DNA of 64,000 nt from Microbacterium album (GTDB taxonomy: Bacteria > Actinomycetota > Actinomycetes > Actinomycetales > Microbacteriaceae), in the NCBI RefSeq assembly GCF_014643695.1, contig NZ_BMJY01000008.1, positions 1 through 64,000 of the forward strand, in the 5' to 3' direction. Positions within the stretch are counted from its first letter, which is position 1. Each line of letters opens with the position of its first letter. Below, one piece after another: positions 33,723-43,086 of this stretch. The position numbers were made by a program, and so were the translations under genes. The notes under the pieces are model-generated. The model was given only the letters and a program-made list of their open reading frames with translations. It was not told where the DNA came from and did not search any database.

Positions 33723-34863
33723 GCCGCCCGCGGCGCGCCTCGTCCCGGCGGGACTTCGCCCACCGGCGGCGCTCCGCGCGGTTCTTCGGGGGCGGGCCGG
33801 GGATGGGACGGTCGTACGCCCACGCGGGCAGGTAGGCCGCCGTGATCATCGTCGCGATGATGTCCGCGAGCCCGTGGTCCGGATCGAGCTCCCGTACGAG
33901 ATCCACGTAGTGCGCCGCGTGCGTGGAGTTGCCCAGGGCCCATGCCAGCCACGCGGCCGCTGCCAGCGGCCCGGCGCGGCGCGGGCGCGGGGCGCACGCG
34001 GCGAGCCGGCGCGCCAGATCGAGGGCGCGCTGCAGGCGCTCCGGGTCGGGCCGGGGCCCCTCGCCCGCGAGCCGCAGCGGGCCGTCGAGCGCGGGCGCCT
34101 CGCCCCGTGACCAGGCGAGCTGCCACCGCTGCGCGGCGCGTCCCTCGGCGAGGCCTCCGCACCACTGCGTGAGGGCGACGTCGCGGGTCGCGGGGCGATC
34201 CAGCACGAGGATCAACTCGGCGGCGTCCTGCGGGTGCAGGGCCGCCGGGTCCCACGCCAGCGCGTCCTCGATCCGCTCCGTCAGGCGTCCGTCGTCGAGG
34301 CCGACCGCCGCCCCCGCGAGCGCGCGGCCGACACGCTCGCGCTCGGCGAGGTCGCTCGCGGGCAGCTCGGACCCCGCCGCCTGATCCCCGAGCGGGGGCT
34401 CGCCGTCGCCGACCGGGATGTCCTCGGGGCGGATCCGGTCGAGCGGGTGGCCGGCGTACGGGCCGTCCGGTTCGAGGTAGGAACCCCATCCGTCGGCCGC
34501 GACGCACAGCGCCTCGACGATCTCGAGGTCGCAGCCTTCCAGGCGGCGCAGCACGGAATCGACGAGAGCGGCACGGGCGATCCGGCCCGTCGCGTCGCGG
34601 TAGGGGTCGTCCGTGTAGACGACGACGGCGACGCGGTTCGCGACGGTCACCTGGCACACGTTCCCCACGACGGTCGCGGCGAACTCGGCGTACCCCGGAT
34701 GCTCCGCGTGGAGAGGGCCGGGCAGATCGACGCGCATCGCGCCGACCGTGCGGCGATCCGCGAACGGGACCAGGACCAGGCTGTCGCGCGGCGTGCAGCG
34801 GGTGACGTGGGGGACGAGGGACAGGAAGCGTGCGGAGTCCTCGCACGAGATCACGATGGTCAT
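33715..34863 (-). CDS. DUF4192 family protein
   Basis: 382 aa from ATG 34863 (MTIVISCEDSARFLSLVPHV). The DUF4192 pattern is visible: FLSLVPHVTRCTPRDSLVLV, a VVVYTD strand, DGWGSYLEP, and the helical C-terminal region PLAAAAWLAWALGNSTHAAH. The C-terminal end (PPPKNRAERRRWAKSRRDEA) is strongly basic. The family is restricted to Actinobacteria and has no assigned function. It is convergent with lysS, whose last 8 bp it overlaps. Confidence 0.82.
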   Translation of the reverse strand: MTIVISCEDSARFLSLVPHVTRCTPRDSLVLVPFADRRTVGAMRVDLPGPLHAEHPGYAEFAATVVGNVCQVTVANRVAVVVYTDDPYRDATGRIARAALVDSVLRRLEGCDLEIVEALCVAADGWGSYLEPDGPYAGHPLDRIRPEDIPVGDGEPPLGDQAAGSELPASDLAERERVGRALAGAAVGLDDGRLTERIEDALAWDPAALHPQDAAELILVLDRPATRDVALTQWCGGLAEGRAAQRWQLAWSRGEAPALDGPLRLAGEGPRPDPERLQRALDLARRLAACAPRPRRAGPLAAAAWLAWALGNSTHAAHYVDLVRELDPDHGLADIIATMITAAYLPAWAYDRPIPGPPPKNRAERRRWAKSRRDEARRGRPT

Positions 34864-34987
34864 GCAGGCGATCGTCGCGCCCGGTGTCCGGCCGCGGGCG
34901 CCGATCCGGCCCGATGCGAGAGACCGCCGACCGAGTCCGTCCTGTGAGCGAGGAGTCCGCGGGCGGAGGTCTCCCAGCATCCGCGCG

Positions 34988-34993
34988 TACGAT
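34988..34993 (+). promoter_or_regulatory. -10 box deciding the start of the 70-aa membrane protein
   Basis: TACGAT ends 7 nt before GTG 35001 and overlaps the upstream ATG 34992, which could therefore not be in the mRNA. Confidence 0.35.
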
Positions 34994-35000
34994 GGACGCC

Positions 35001-35213
35001 GTGGACAACTACTGGGCCGCTGTCGTATGGTCGCTGCTTCCGACGGCGGCGATCTGCGTGGTCTTCTGGTTCGTCCTGCGCAGCATCCTCCGCTTCGACC
35101 GGACCGAGCGACGCGTCTACGCGCGCATTGAGGCCGAGGAACGCGCGAAGCGCGGCCTGCCGGCGCGCGCCGACGACGGCGCCGACCCCGCACCCCGCGC
35201 CGCCGCCGACTGA
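35001..35213 (+). CDS. Small single-pass membrane protein (70 aa)
   Basis: Starts MDNYWAAVVWSLLPTAAICV with one membrane helix (about residues 7-30, ending VFWFVLRSIL), then an amphipathic charged helix RFDRTERRVYARIEAEERAK and a disordered Asp/Ala/Pro tail. Unnamed; similar short proteins with FRxIxRADxxER after one helix are common in Microbacteriaceae. GTG 35001 is preferred over ATG 34992 because of the -10 box position. It is upstream of the cardiolipin synthase gene with a 73-bp gap. Confidence 0.7.
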   Translation: MDNYWAAVVWSLLPTAAICVVFWFVLRSILRFDRTERRVYARIEAEERAKRGLPARADDGADPAPRAAAD

Positions 35214-35286
35214 TCACCGGCCCGGCCGCGCCAGGGTGCGCCGTGCCGAGCCACTACGCTGGTCCCGAGCAGGAGAGGCGGCGTAG

Positions 35287-36747
35287 GTGGACGTTCTCAT
35301 CGGCACATCGTGGTGGATCATCGTCCTCACGATCGTCGACCTGACGATCCGCATCGCGGCGATCATCGTCATCCCCCGCAATCGCCGGCCGACCTCCGCC
35401 ATGGCCTGGCTGCTCGCGATCTACTTCATGCCGATCCCGGGGCTGCTGCTGTTCCTGCTGATCGGCAACCCCCGGCTGCCGCGCGACCGCCGGCGCCGGC
35501 AGGAGCAGACCAACGAGTACATCCGCGGCGCGCGCGAGCACCTCGAGCGCGGCCGGCTGCGGCCCAACGAGCCCAGCTGGTTCACGTCGCTCGTCCACAT
35601 GAACCGCGAGCTCGGCGCGTTCCCCCTCGCGGGCGACAACGGCGCCCGGCTCATCCGCGACTATCACGAGAGCCTGGCCGAGATGGCCGCCGCCATCCGG
35701 GCGGCGCGGTCCTACGTGCACGTCGAGTTCTACATCCTCAAGTCCGACGACGCGACCGACGATTTCTTCCGCGCGATGGAGGAGGCGTGCGCGCGCGGCA
35801 TCCCCGTGCGCGTGCTGTTCGACCACTGGGCGAACCTCGTCAAGCCGCACCACCGGCGCACGATCCGGCGTCTCGAGGCCATGGGGGCCGAGTGGCGGTT
35901 CGCCCTGCCCATCCAGCCGCTGCGCGGCAAATGGCAGCGGCCCGACCTGCGCAACCACCGCAAGCTCCTCGTCGTGGACGGCGACGTGGCGTTCCTCGGC
36001 TCCCAGAACATCACGCACCCGAGCTACAACGTCCGCGCCAACATCCGACGCGGCCTGCAGTGGGTCGACCTGATGGTGCGGCTCGACGGCCCGATCGTGT
36101 CGAGCGTCAACGCCGTGTTCCTGTCCGACTGGTACAGCGAGGCGGACTCGGTGCCCGAGGGCATCGACCTCGAGCACATGGAGGCCGGCACGGGCGACCT
36201 GGACTGCCAGGTCGTGCCCTCCGGGCCGGGGTTCGAGGTGGAGAACAACCTGCGCCTCTTCCTCGGCCTGCTCTACGCGGCGCACCGGAAGATCATCATG
36301 ATCAGTCCGTACTTCGTGCCGGACGAGGCGCTGCTGCTGGCGATCACGGCCGCGACGAAGCGCGGCGTGCAGGTGGAGCTGTTCGTGTCCGAGGTGGGCG
36401 ACCAGGCCGTCGTCTACCACGCGCAGCGCAGCTACTACGAGGCGCTGCTGCGGGCCGGCGTGAAGATCTGGATGTACCCCCGCCCGTACATCCTGCACAC
36501 CAAGGGCCTCACGATCGACGAGGAGGTCGCCGTGATCGGGTCCAGCAACATGGACATGCGATCGTTCGGCCTCAACCTCGAGATCTCGCTGCTCGTGCGC
36601 GGCGAGGAGTTCGTGCAGCAGATGCGGGACGTGGAGGCCGAGTACCGGGAGCTCAGCCGCGAGCTCACCCTCGAGGAGTGGCTGAAGCAGCCCCTGCGCT
36701 CGACGGTGCTCGACAACCTCGCGCGGCTCACGTCCGCGCTGCAGTGA
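35287..36747 (+). CDS. cls: Cardiolipin synthase (phospholipase D family)
   Basis: 486 aa. Two N-terminal membrane helices (SWWIIVLTIVDLTIRIAAII and AMAWLLAIYFMPIPGLLLFL) precede two HKD catalytic motifs: NHRKLLVVDG with GSQN after it, and HTKGLTIDEE with GSSN after it. Cls condenses two phosphatidylglycerols, or PG with CDP-diacylglycerol. The GTG start is preceded by AGGAGAGG. Tandem motifs and length match bacterial ClsA types. Convergent with the lipid kinase gene, whose stop is 6 bp beyond. Confidence 0.93.
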   Translation: MDVLIGTSWWIIVLTIVDLTIRIAAIIVIPRNRRPTSAMAWLLAIYFMPIPGLLLFLLIGNPRLPRDRRRRQEQTNEYIRGAREHLERGRLRPNEPSWFTSLVHMNRELGAFPLAGDNGARLIRDYHESLAEMAAAIRAARSYVHVEFYILKSDDATDDFFRAMEEACARGIPVRVLFDHWANLVKPHHRRTIRRLEAMGAEWRFALPIQPLRGKWQRPDLRNHRKLLVVDGDVAFLGSQNITHPSYNVRANIRRGLQWVDLMVRLDGPIVSSVNAVFLSDWYSEADSVPEGIDLEHMEAGTGDLDCQVVPSGPGFEVENNLRLFLGLLYAAHRKIIMISPYFVPDEALLLAITAATKRGVQVELFVSEVGDQAVVYHAQRSYYEALLRAGVKIWMYPRPYILHTKGLTIDEEVAVIGSSNMDMRSFGLNLEISLLVRGEEFVQQMRDVEAEYRELSRELTLEEWLKQPLRSTVLDNLARLTSALQ

Positions 36748-36753
36748 GCCGCG

Positions 36754-37872
36754 CTACGCGTCGGCGCCGCGCTTCTTCGCGCGCCGCGCCGCCCGGCGTT
36801 CCCGCGCCGCCCGGCGCTCCTGCGCCTGCGGTTGCTCGCGGCGCACGTCGTGCCCCTTCGGCACCGCGACCGTGAGCCCGCCCTTCTCGACGCGGCACGC
36901 CACCCGGATCGCCTCGCCGAACTCGTCGCCGTCCAGCTCCACCGGCTGGGGCCGGGGCGTGGCCGCCTCGGCGGCGACCCCGCGCAGGTAGCGCACGGAC
37001 GTGTCGCGGCCGCGGCGCTCGACCAGCGCGCGTCCGGCGCGCGTGCGCCGGAGCACCGAGTTGTCCCACCACACCTTGCGCCAGACGCCGAGCCAGCCCA
37101 GCGGACCCGTCGGCTGCACGAGCGCGACATCCAGCTGCCCGTCGACGACCGAGCCGTCGGGGATGAGGGAGATGCCGCCGGGCAGCTCGCCGCAGTTGGC
37201 GAACAGGATGCTCTGCACCCGCGCGGAGTGCAGGCGCGCGGAGGTCAGCGTGCGCACGGGGCCGATCGGCCGGGCGCGCGCCCGGTCGATCTCGTACATG
37301 ACGCGGAACGGCTCGGCGCGCGCGAGCGAGCGCGCTGCGCCGTCGACGTAGGCGACCCAGCCGACCGACTTCTTCAGCTCCGGGCGGGTGTTGGCGATCA
37401 TGGCGGCGTCCAGGCCCATCCCCGCCATGACGACGAAGGCGTGCTCTTCGGTCGTCTCGTCGGGACGGCTCAGCACCGCGACGCAGATGTCGACGTCCAC
37501 CGTGTCCCCGTCGAAGGCCGCCTCCACCATCTGCTCGGGTCCGTCGAGCGGCAGCAGCAGGTTTCGGGCCAGCAGGTTGCCGGTGCCGCTCGGCACGATC
37601 GCGAGCGGCACGCCCGACCCGCGCACGGCCTCCGACACGGCTCGCACCGTGCCGTCGCCGCCGGCGACGAGCAGCGCGTCCACGCCCTCCTCGAGCGCCT
37701 GCCGGGTCGTCTGCTGCCCCGGATCCTCGACACTCGTCTCGAGCAGCAGGGGCGGCGCCCATCCGGCCTCCGCGGAGTGCTGCTCGACCAGAGCGCGCAG
37801 CGCGGGTCCGTCGACCTTGACCGGGTTGAACACGAGCGCCGCGCGGCGGGCGGCGGAGGTGCTGGAGCGCAT
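36754..37872 (-). CDS. Diacylglycerol kinase-family lipid kinase
   Basis: 372 aa. DAGK catalytic domain: AALVFNPVKVDGPALRALVE, the nucleotide motif LLVAGGDGTVRAVSEAV and LAIVPSGTGNLLARNLLLPL. The C-terminal lobe has AGMGLDAAMIANT, then GELPGGISLIPDGSVVDGQL and VELDGDEFGEAIRVACR, followed by an Arg/Ala-rich basic tail. It phosphorylates a lipid such as diacylglycerol; the adjacent cls gene makes a phospholipid role sensible. The substrate is unknown. Confidence 0.9.
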   Translation of the reverse strand: MRSSTSAARRAALVFNPVKVDGPALRALVEQHSAEAGWAPPLLLETSVEDPGQQTTRQALEEGVDALLVAGGDGTVRAVSEAVRGSGVPLAIVPSGTGNLLARNLLLPLDGPEQMVEAAFDGDTVDVDICVAVLSRPDETTEEHAFVVMAGMGLDAAMIANTRPELKKSVGWVAYVDGAARSLARAEPFRVMYEIDRARARPIGPVRTLTSARLHSARVQSILFANCGELPGGISLIPDGSVVDGQLDVALVQPTGPLGWLGVWRKVWWDNSVLRRTRAGRALVERRGRDTSVRYLRGVAAEAATPRPQPVELDGDEFGEAIRVACRVEKGGLTVAVPKGHDVRREQPQAQERRAARERRAARRAKKRGADA

Positions 37873-37976
37873 GCGGTCAGCCTAGAGCGGCCCGCGCGGA
37901 ATCCCGTGGAGCGCAGGGCCGCGGTCGGGGAGCGGAGCGCGCCCCGCGGGGCGGGGCGATCGCGTCAGCGCGCGCC

Positions 37977-37982
37977 TAGACT
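37977..37982 (+). promoter_or_regulatory. -10 box for leaderless serS mRNA
   Basis: TAGACT ends 6 nt before GTG 37989 and only 3 nt before GTG 37986, which favours 37989 as start codon and +1. Confidence 0.45.
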
Positions 37983-37988
37983 GGCGTG

Positions 37989-39281
37989 GTGATCGATCCC
38001 GCTCTGCTTCGCGACGACCCCGACCGCGTCATCCGTTCGCAGGTGGCGCGCGGGCACTCGCCCGAGACCGTCACCGCCGCGATCGAGGCCGACAGGGCCC
38101 GGCGCGCCGCCATCACCGCGTTCGAGGAGCTGCGCGCCGAGCAGAACGCGTTCGGCAAGCGGGTGGCGCAGGCGCCTAAGGACGAGAAGGCCGGGCTCGT
38201 CGCGCAGGCGAAGGATCTCGCCAACCGGGTCAAGGAGGCGCAGCAGGCGGTCACCGCGGCCGAGGAGGCGTATGCGGCCGCCGCCGGGCGCATCGAGAAC
38301 ATCGTGCTCGACGCCGTCCCCGCAGGCGGAGAGGACGACTTCGTCGTGCTGCGCGAGGTCGGCGAGGTGCCCTCGTTCGACCCGGCCGAGTTCCCCGAGG
38401 GCCCGCTCGATCACCTCGCGCTGGGGGAGAAGCTCGGCGCGATCGACATGGAGCGCGGCGCCAAGGTCTCCGGCGCGCGGTTCTACTTCCTCAAGGGGGT
38501 GGGCGCGCGGCTCGAGATCGCGCTCATGAACTACGCGCTCGCCAAGGCCCTCGACGCGGGCTTCGTCCCCATGGTGACGCCCACGCTCGTGCGTCCCGAC
38601 ATCATGGCGGGCACCGGCTTCCTCGGCGCGCACGCCGATGAGATCTACCGCCTCGAGGCTGACGACCTCTACCTCGTCGGCACGAGCGAGGTCGCGCTCG
38701 CCGGATACCACAAGGACGAGATCATCGACCTGCAGGACGGGCCGCTCCGCTACGCCGGCTGGTCGACCTGCTACCGCCGCGAGGCCGGCTCGCACGGCAA
38801 GGACACCCGCGGCATCATCCGGGTGCACCAGTTCAACAAGCTCGAGATGTTCGTCTACGCCGCGCCGGAGGACGCGGAGGCGGAGCACGAGCGCCTGCTC
38901 GCCCTCGAGGAGGAGATGCTGCAGTCACTCGGTCTCGCGTACCGCGTGATCGACGTCGCGGCGGGCGACCTGGGGTCCAGCGCCGCGCGCAAGTTCGACA
39001 CCGAGGCGTGGGTGCCGACGCAGAACGCCTACCGCGAGCTCACATCGACGTCGAACTGCACGACGTACCAGGCCCGCCGGCTCGACATCCGGCACCGCCC
39101 GTCCTCCGACGCGGTGGGTGGCAAGACCCAGCACGTCGCGACGCTCAACGGCACGCTCGCGACCACGCGCTGGATCGTCGCGATCCTCGAGACGCACCAG
39201 CGGCCGGACGGCTCGGTCCTCGTGCCCGAGCCGCTGCGCCCCTACCTCGGGGGACTCGAGATCCTGGAGCCGATCGCGTGA
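37989..39281 (+). CDS. serS: Seryl-tRNA synthetase
   Basis: 430 aa. The N-terminal long coiled-coil arm (about 30-100; [20 protein letters not shown]) binds tRNA-Ser. The class II core has motif 1 ([20 protein letters not shown]), motif 2 ([20 protein letters not shown]) and motif 3 ([20 protein letters not shown]), plus the serine-binding [19 protein letters not shown] region. GTG 37989 is preferred to 37986 because of -10 spacing. The stop overlaps the HAD gene's GTG. Confidence 0.96.
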   Translation: MIDPALLRDDPDRVIRSQVARGHSPETVTAAIEADRARRAAITAFEELRAEQNAFGKRVAQAPKDEKAGLVAQAKDLANRVKEAQQAVTAAEEAYAAAAGRIENIVLDAVPAGGEDDFVVLREVGEVPSFDPAEFPEGPLDHLALGEKLGAIDMERGAKVSGARFYFLKGVGARLEIALMNYALAKALDAGFVPMVTPTLVRPDIMAGTGFLGAHADEIYRLEADDLYLVGTSEVALAGYHKDEIIDLQDGPLRYAGWSTCYRREAGSHGKDTRGIIRVHQFNKLEMFVYAAPEDAEAEHERLLALEEEMLQSLGLAYRVIDVAAGDLGSSAARKFDTEAWVPTQNAYRELTSTSNCTTYQARRLDIRHRPSSDAVGGKTQHVATLNGTLATTRWIVAILETHQRPDGSVLVPEPLRPYLGGLEILEPIA

Positions 39282-40105
39282 CCGGACGCATGCTCGTCGC
39301 ACTGGACCTCGACGGCACGGTCGTGCTCGAGGACGAGAGCTTCAGCCCCGGCGTCGAGGCCGCGGTGCGCCGCACGGTCGAGGCCGGACACATCGTCACG
39401 ATCGCGACGGGGCGCAGCTGGGAGGCGACGTCGTACATCCTGCACAGGCTGGCGATCCTGCCCGAGTACGTCGTCTGCTCGAACGGCGCGGCGATCCTGT
39501 CGCGCGACCCGAACCAGCAGACGGGCTACGCCCGGCACACGACCGAGACGTTCGACGCGACGGCCGTGCTCACGCTGCTGCGCGAGCAGCTGCCCGACGC
39601 CAACTACCTGGCGGAGCTGGCGGACGGCACCCGTCTGTACACGCAGTACGTGGACGACTGGGGGCTCGAGCGCGAGACCGCGCGCCAGGTCGAGCTCGAG
39701 GAGATGATGGGGATCGAGGTGGCGCGCATCGTCGTCGTCTCGCCCGAGCACTCCGAGGGGGACTTCCTGGAGCTGGTCGACCAGATCGGCCTGCAGCAGG
39801 TCTCCTACGCGGTGGGCTGGACGGCCTGGCTCGACATCGCCCCCAAGGGCGTCGACAAGGGCACCGCTCTCGAGCAGGTGCGGCAGTGGCAGGGCATCGA
39901 CCCCGCCGACGTCGTCGTGATCGGCGACGGCCGCAACGACATCGGGATGTTCCAGTGGGCGGCCTCGCACGGCGGGCGGGCGTTCGCGATGGGCCAGGCG
40001 CCGCCCGAGGTCGTCGAGGTGTCGACGGACATCACGGGCACGGTCCAGGAGGGCGGCGTCGCGGAGGCGCTCGACCTGCTGCTGGCCCGCGCTGCCACGA
40101 GCTGA
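39278..40105 (+). CDS. HAD-superfamily (Cof-type) hydrolase
   Basis: 275 aa, GTG 39278 overlapping serS's stop (GTGA). HAD motif I DLDGTVV ([20 protein letters not shown]), motif [12 protein letters not shown], the motif III lysine [12 protein letters not shown] and motif [18 protein letters not shown], with the C2-type cap between II and III. Phosphatase on sugar phosphates or related compounds; the substrate is not predictable. The serS-HAD pair is conserved in Actinobacteria. Confidence 0.9.
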   Translation: MTGRMLVALDLDGTVVLEDESFSPGVEAAVRRTVEAGHIVTIATGRSWEATSYILHRLAILPEYVVCSNGAAILSRDPNQQTGYARHTTETFDATAVLTLLREQLPDANYLAELADGTRLYTQYVDDWGLERETARQVELEEMMGIEVARIVVVSPEHSEGDFLELVDQIGLQQVSYAVGWTAWLDIAPKGVDKGTALEQVRQWQGIDPADVVVIGDGRNDIGMFQWAASHGGRAFAMGQAPPEVVEVSTDITGTVQEGGVAEALDLLLARAATS

Positions 40106-40196
40106 CGGAACGCCGTCGTGCCCTCCGGGCGCGTCGCGCGTGTTTCGATCCGATGAAGAGATGCCCGCCGAGAGGCGGCGCGCACGCGGCCGGGAT

Positions 40197-40202
40197 TACG
40201 GT
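40197..40202 (+). promoter_or_regulatory. -10 box for leaderless PucR-type regulator mRNA
   Basis: TACGGT ends 7 nt before ATG 40210. The upstream ribosome binding site is weak. Confidence 0.35.
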
Positions 40203-40209
40203 GGGACGC

Positions 40210-41940
40210 ATGCTCGGCTCGTTCCCCGCCCCGCCGCGCCGCGACACCGCGGTCCCCGGCGCGCTCGCGCCCGGACGTCGCGACACCGCCCCGCGCACGC
40301 TGCCGCGACTGCAGCGCGTGCTGGAGGAGCTCGGGTCGACCTTCCTGGCCCCGCTCGCGCCCGTGCCCGATCCGGATCGCCGCGTGGGCGGTGTCGTCGT
40401 CTTCGATCCGCTCGACGAGCAGGCGGTCTCGGAGGGCGCCGTCGTGCTGGGCGTCGGCCTGTCCGCCGGCCCGGAGCTGCGCGCGCTGGTCGCTCGCCTG
40501 GGCGCGCAGGGCGCGGGCGCCGTCGTGCTGCGGGAGCCGGTCGTGCTCGACGAGGCGACCGCCGTGGTCGCGCGCGAGCACGGCATCGCGCTCCTCGGGC
40601 TCACGCGCGGAGCATCCTGGACCCAGCTGAGCGCGATGGTGGCCGCGCTGCTGACGGAGCCGGAGCCGGACCGGACGCAGGACGTCATCGGCGGGGTGCC
40701 CACCGGTGACCTGTTCGCGATCGCCAACGCGATCGCGGCGCTGCTCGATGCACCCATCACGATCGAGGACCGCAACTCCCGTGTGCTGGCGTTCTCCAGC
40801 AAGCAGGACGGCGCGGACGCCTCGCGCATCGAGACGATCCTCGAGCGCCAGGTGCCGGAGCGCTACGCGCGGCTGCTGACCGAGGCGGGGTTCTTCAAGA
40901 AGCTCTACTCGAGTGAGGATCCGGTGTACATCCGGCTCACGTCCGACGGCGTCGAGGTGAAGCCGCGCTGCGCCATCGCCGTGCGGGCCGGCGGCGAGAT
41001 CCTCGGTTCGATCTGGGCCGCCGTGCCCGAAGAGCTCAGCAGCGAGCGGACGGCCGCCCTGCGGGACTCGGCGAAGCTCGTCGCGCTGCACCTGCTGCGG
41101 TTGCGCGCCGGTGCCGATGCGGAACGACGGCTGCGCGCGGACCTGCTGAGCACGGCGCTGGAGGGCGGCAGCGATGCCGCGTACGCGCTGGAACGGCTCG
41201 GTCTCGACGGATCGCCCGTGACGGTGCTCGCCGCGGAGATCGCCGACGACGATCCCGAGGGACTGCACGGGGCCGGCGATCGGCAGGCGCAGCGGCAGCG
41301 GATCGCGGATGCCGTCGCGATGCACCTCGCCGCCGTCCATCCGAAGGCCTGCGCGGCACTGCTGGGCGGTACGATCTACGGCCTGCTGCCCGTCGCCTCG
41401 CCCGAGACCGGCGAGGCCCAGGTCGCGCGGCTCGCGAACGACTTCCTCGCACGTATCGGCGCCCGCACGCCCGTGCTGATCGGGATCGGCCGGGTCGCGA
41501 GCGGCCCCCGCGGCGTCGTGCGCTCGCGCGAGGCGGCGGAGCGGGCGCTGCGCGTGCGCCTCGAGCACGGCGCGTCCGCCTCGGGACGCCGCACCTCCCA
41601 GGTGGCGCTGTTCCGCGACGTGCACGTCGAGTCGCTGCTGCTCGAACTGCGCGACCGCGTGGCGGCGGGGGAGGAACAGGCGACCGGCGCTGTCGCGCGG
41701 CTGCTCGAGCACGACCGCGCCAACGACACGCAGTTCGTCGAGACGCTGCGCGCGTGGCTCGATCACCTGGGCGACGTGTCTTCCGCGGCCGAGGCGCTGC
41801 ACATCCACCCCAACACGTTCCGCTACCGGTTGCGCCGCCTGGCAGAGGTCGGGGAGATGGACCTGTCCGACCCCGAGGCCCGCTTCGCGGCTCAGCTGCA
41901 GCTGCGCATCATCCCGGAGCTCGTGCGCCGGCGCGGCTGA
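40210..41940 (+). CDS. PucR/CdaR-type transcriptional regulator
   Basis: 576 aa. A PucR N-terminal-like ligand domain (about 30-150; GGVVVFDPLDEQAVSEGAVV, LGLTRGASWTQLSAMVAALL) is followed by a GAF-like middle region (DLFAIANAIAALLDAPITIE). The C-terminal PucR HTH_30 domain is clear: LLEHDRANDTQFVETLRAWL, DHLGDVSSAAEALHIHPNTF and RYRLRRLAEV. Such regulators sense nitrogen-rich metabolites, amino acids or peptides. It is the nearest transcription factor to the D-amino-acid cluster starting 1.1 kb away and could control it, though the DUF559 gene and repeats lie between. Confidence 0.88.
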   Translation: MLGSFPAPPRRDTAVPGALAPGRRDTAPRTLPRLQRVLEELGSTFLAPLAPVPDPDRRVGGVVVFDPLDEQAVSEGAVVLGVGLSAGPELRALVARLGAQGAGAVVLREPVVLDEATAVVAREHGIALLGLTRGASWTQLSAMVAALLTEPEPDRTQDVIGGVPTGDLFAIANAIAALLDAPITIEDRNSRVLAFSSKQDGADASRIETILERQVPERYARLLTEAGFFKKLYSSEDPVYIRLTSDGVEVKPRCAIAVRAGGEILGSIWAAVPEELSSERTAALRDSAKLVALHLLRLRAGADAERRLRADLLSTALEGGSDAAYALERLGLDGSPVTVLAAEIADDDPEGLHGAGDRQAQRQRIADAVAMHLAAVHPKACAALLGGTIYGLLPVASPETGEAQVARLANDFLARIGARTPVLIGIGRVASGPRGVVRSREAAERALRVRLEHGASASGRRTSQVALFRDVHVESLLLELRDRVAAGEEQATGAVARLLEHDRANDTQFVETLRAWLDHLGDVSSAAEALHIHPNTFRYRLRRLAEVGEMDLSDPEARFAAQLQLRIIPELVRRRG

Positions 41941-41965
41941 GCCCGCCGCGACGCCTGCACGCCGC

Positions 41966-42045
41966 GCCTGCACGCCGCGCGGAGATCTGCAGATCCTCGG
42001 AGCCGATCCTGCGGATCCGGTCCGAAGTCGTGCAGATCTCCGCGC
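41966..42045. repeat. 80-bp palindromic repeat, copy A
   Basis: Identical over 80 bp to 42994-43073. The inner 69 bp (41977-42045) begin with GCGCGGAGATCTGCA and end with its exact complement TGCAGATCTCCGCGC. In this copy the symmetry extends outward (GCCTGCAC at 41966 and GTGCAGGC at 42049-42056). It lies between two converging gene ends (PucR-type stop 41940, DUF559 stop 42060) and could act as a terminator. Confidence 0.85.
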
Positions 42046-42059
42046 CTGGTGCAGGCGCA

Positions 42060-42887
42060 TCACTCGCGGACGCGATGCAGCCCCTGCGCGACGGCGGTCA
42101 CGATGAGCTCCTGGACCGTGGGCCAGTCGTCGATCACCTGCCAGTAGCCGACGCGGATGACGTGGTAGCCCATGAGCCGCAGACGCGCATCGTGCTCGTT
42201 GTCCTGCAGGCGCTGCAGGTCGACGTGGTGGCCGCCGTCGACCTGCACCACGAGCCGGTCGCCGATGAGCAGATCGACACGATGACCCGCGATGAACACC
42301 TGCGGCCGCAGGGGAAGCCGGAGCCACCGCAGACGCGGCACGAAGAAGCTCTCCAGCCCCGAGTCGGCCCACGGGCGCGCGTCGGTCAGCAGCCGGCGTG
42401 CGTCCGGACCGAGCGGGAGGCCGCGGAGGACGTCCCGGTCGAGCAGGCCCTTGTTCAGGGCGGACTCCCAGACCGCGAGCGCGTGCTCGTAGGGCTGGCA
42501 GGCGGCCACGAGGACGAGCGCGTTGACGAGGGAGTCCTCGAACGCGTCCGGGTCCCGGGGCAGGAGCGGCGTCGCCCAATGCACGTGGGCGTTCGTGGCG
42601 CGCCGCAGGTGGCCCTTCGGGGCGAGCGCGACATGCGCGCGCTCGACCGGGAGCGTCCACAGACCGCGCCGAGCCGCCAATGTGACACAGCTGAGCACGA
42701 CTCCGAGCTCAGCGGCCGCGCGAAGCGCCGCGTCGGCGCGGGGCACGGCGAACACTCCGGATCCCAGTCGCTGGAGACGCTCCTCCGCGACTGCCCGCTG
42801 GAGTCGGTGCCTGCTCGCTCCGAGGGCGATCAGCGTGCGATAGCGGGCGACGCCGCCGAGGCGTTCGGTGAGTGCGACGGGATCCAC
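42060..42887 (-). CDS. AbiEi-N/DUF559 nuclease-like protein
   Basis: 275 aa from GTG 42887 (MDPVALTERLGGVARYRTLI). N-terminal winged-helix region of the AbiEi_4 type (GVARYRTLIALGASRHRLQR), a middle domain, and a C-terminal DUF559/Vsr-like endonuclease fold: LPLRPQVFIAGHRVDLLIGD, LVVQVDGGHHVDLQRLQDNE, HDARLRLMGYHVIRVGYWQV. The D..VQVDG pattern with conserved acidic residues is the PD-(D/E)xK-like core of very-short-patch-repair relatives. Highly represented in Microbacteriaceae genomes, often in variable loci. The substrate is unknown. It is bracketed by two identical 80-bp repeats. Confidence 0.82.
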   Translation of the reverse strand: MDPVALTERLGGVARYRTLIALGASRHRLQRAVAEERLQRLGSGVFAVPRADAALRAAAELGVVLSCVTLAARRGLWTLPVERAHVALAPKGHLRRATNAHVHWATPLLPRDPDAFEDSLVNALVLVAACQPYEHALAVWESALNKGLLDRDVLRGLPLGPDARRLLTDARPWADSGLESFFVPRLRWLRLPLRPQVFIAGHRVDLLIGDRLVVQVDGGHHVDLQRLQDNEHDARLRLMGYHVIRVGYWQVIDDWPTVQELIVTAVAQGLHRVRE

Positions 42888-42993
42888 GCGCCCAGCCTGC
42901 CGACGCGAGGCGCGCGCGGCCGCCGAGTGCCCCTCCGGTGGGCACACCTCGCGCCCCCGCAAGCCTGTGGACGAACGGCGCGCCGCGGCGCGA

Positions 42994-43073
42994 GCCTGCA
43001 CGCCGCGCGGAGATCTGCAGATCCTCGGAGCCGATCCTGCGGATCCGGTCCGAAGTCGTGCAGATCTCCGCGC
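42994..43073. repeat. 80-bp palindromic repeat, copy B
   Basis: Same 80 bp as 41966-42045; inner 69-bp palindrome at 43005-43073 with 15-bp perfect terminal complementarity. It lies between the DUF559 start and the 3' end (43087) of the racemase gene. The outermost extension of copy A is not conserved here. Confidence 0.85.
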
Positions 43074-43086
43074 GTGGCGCAGGGGG

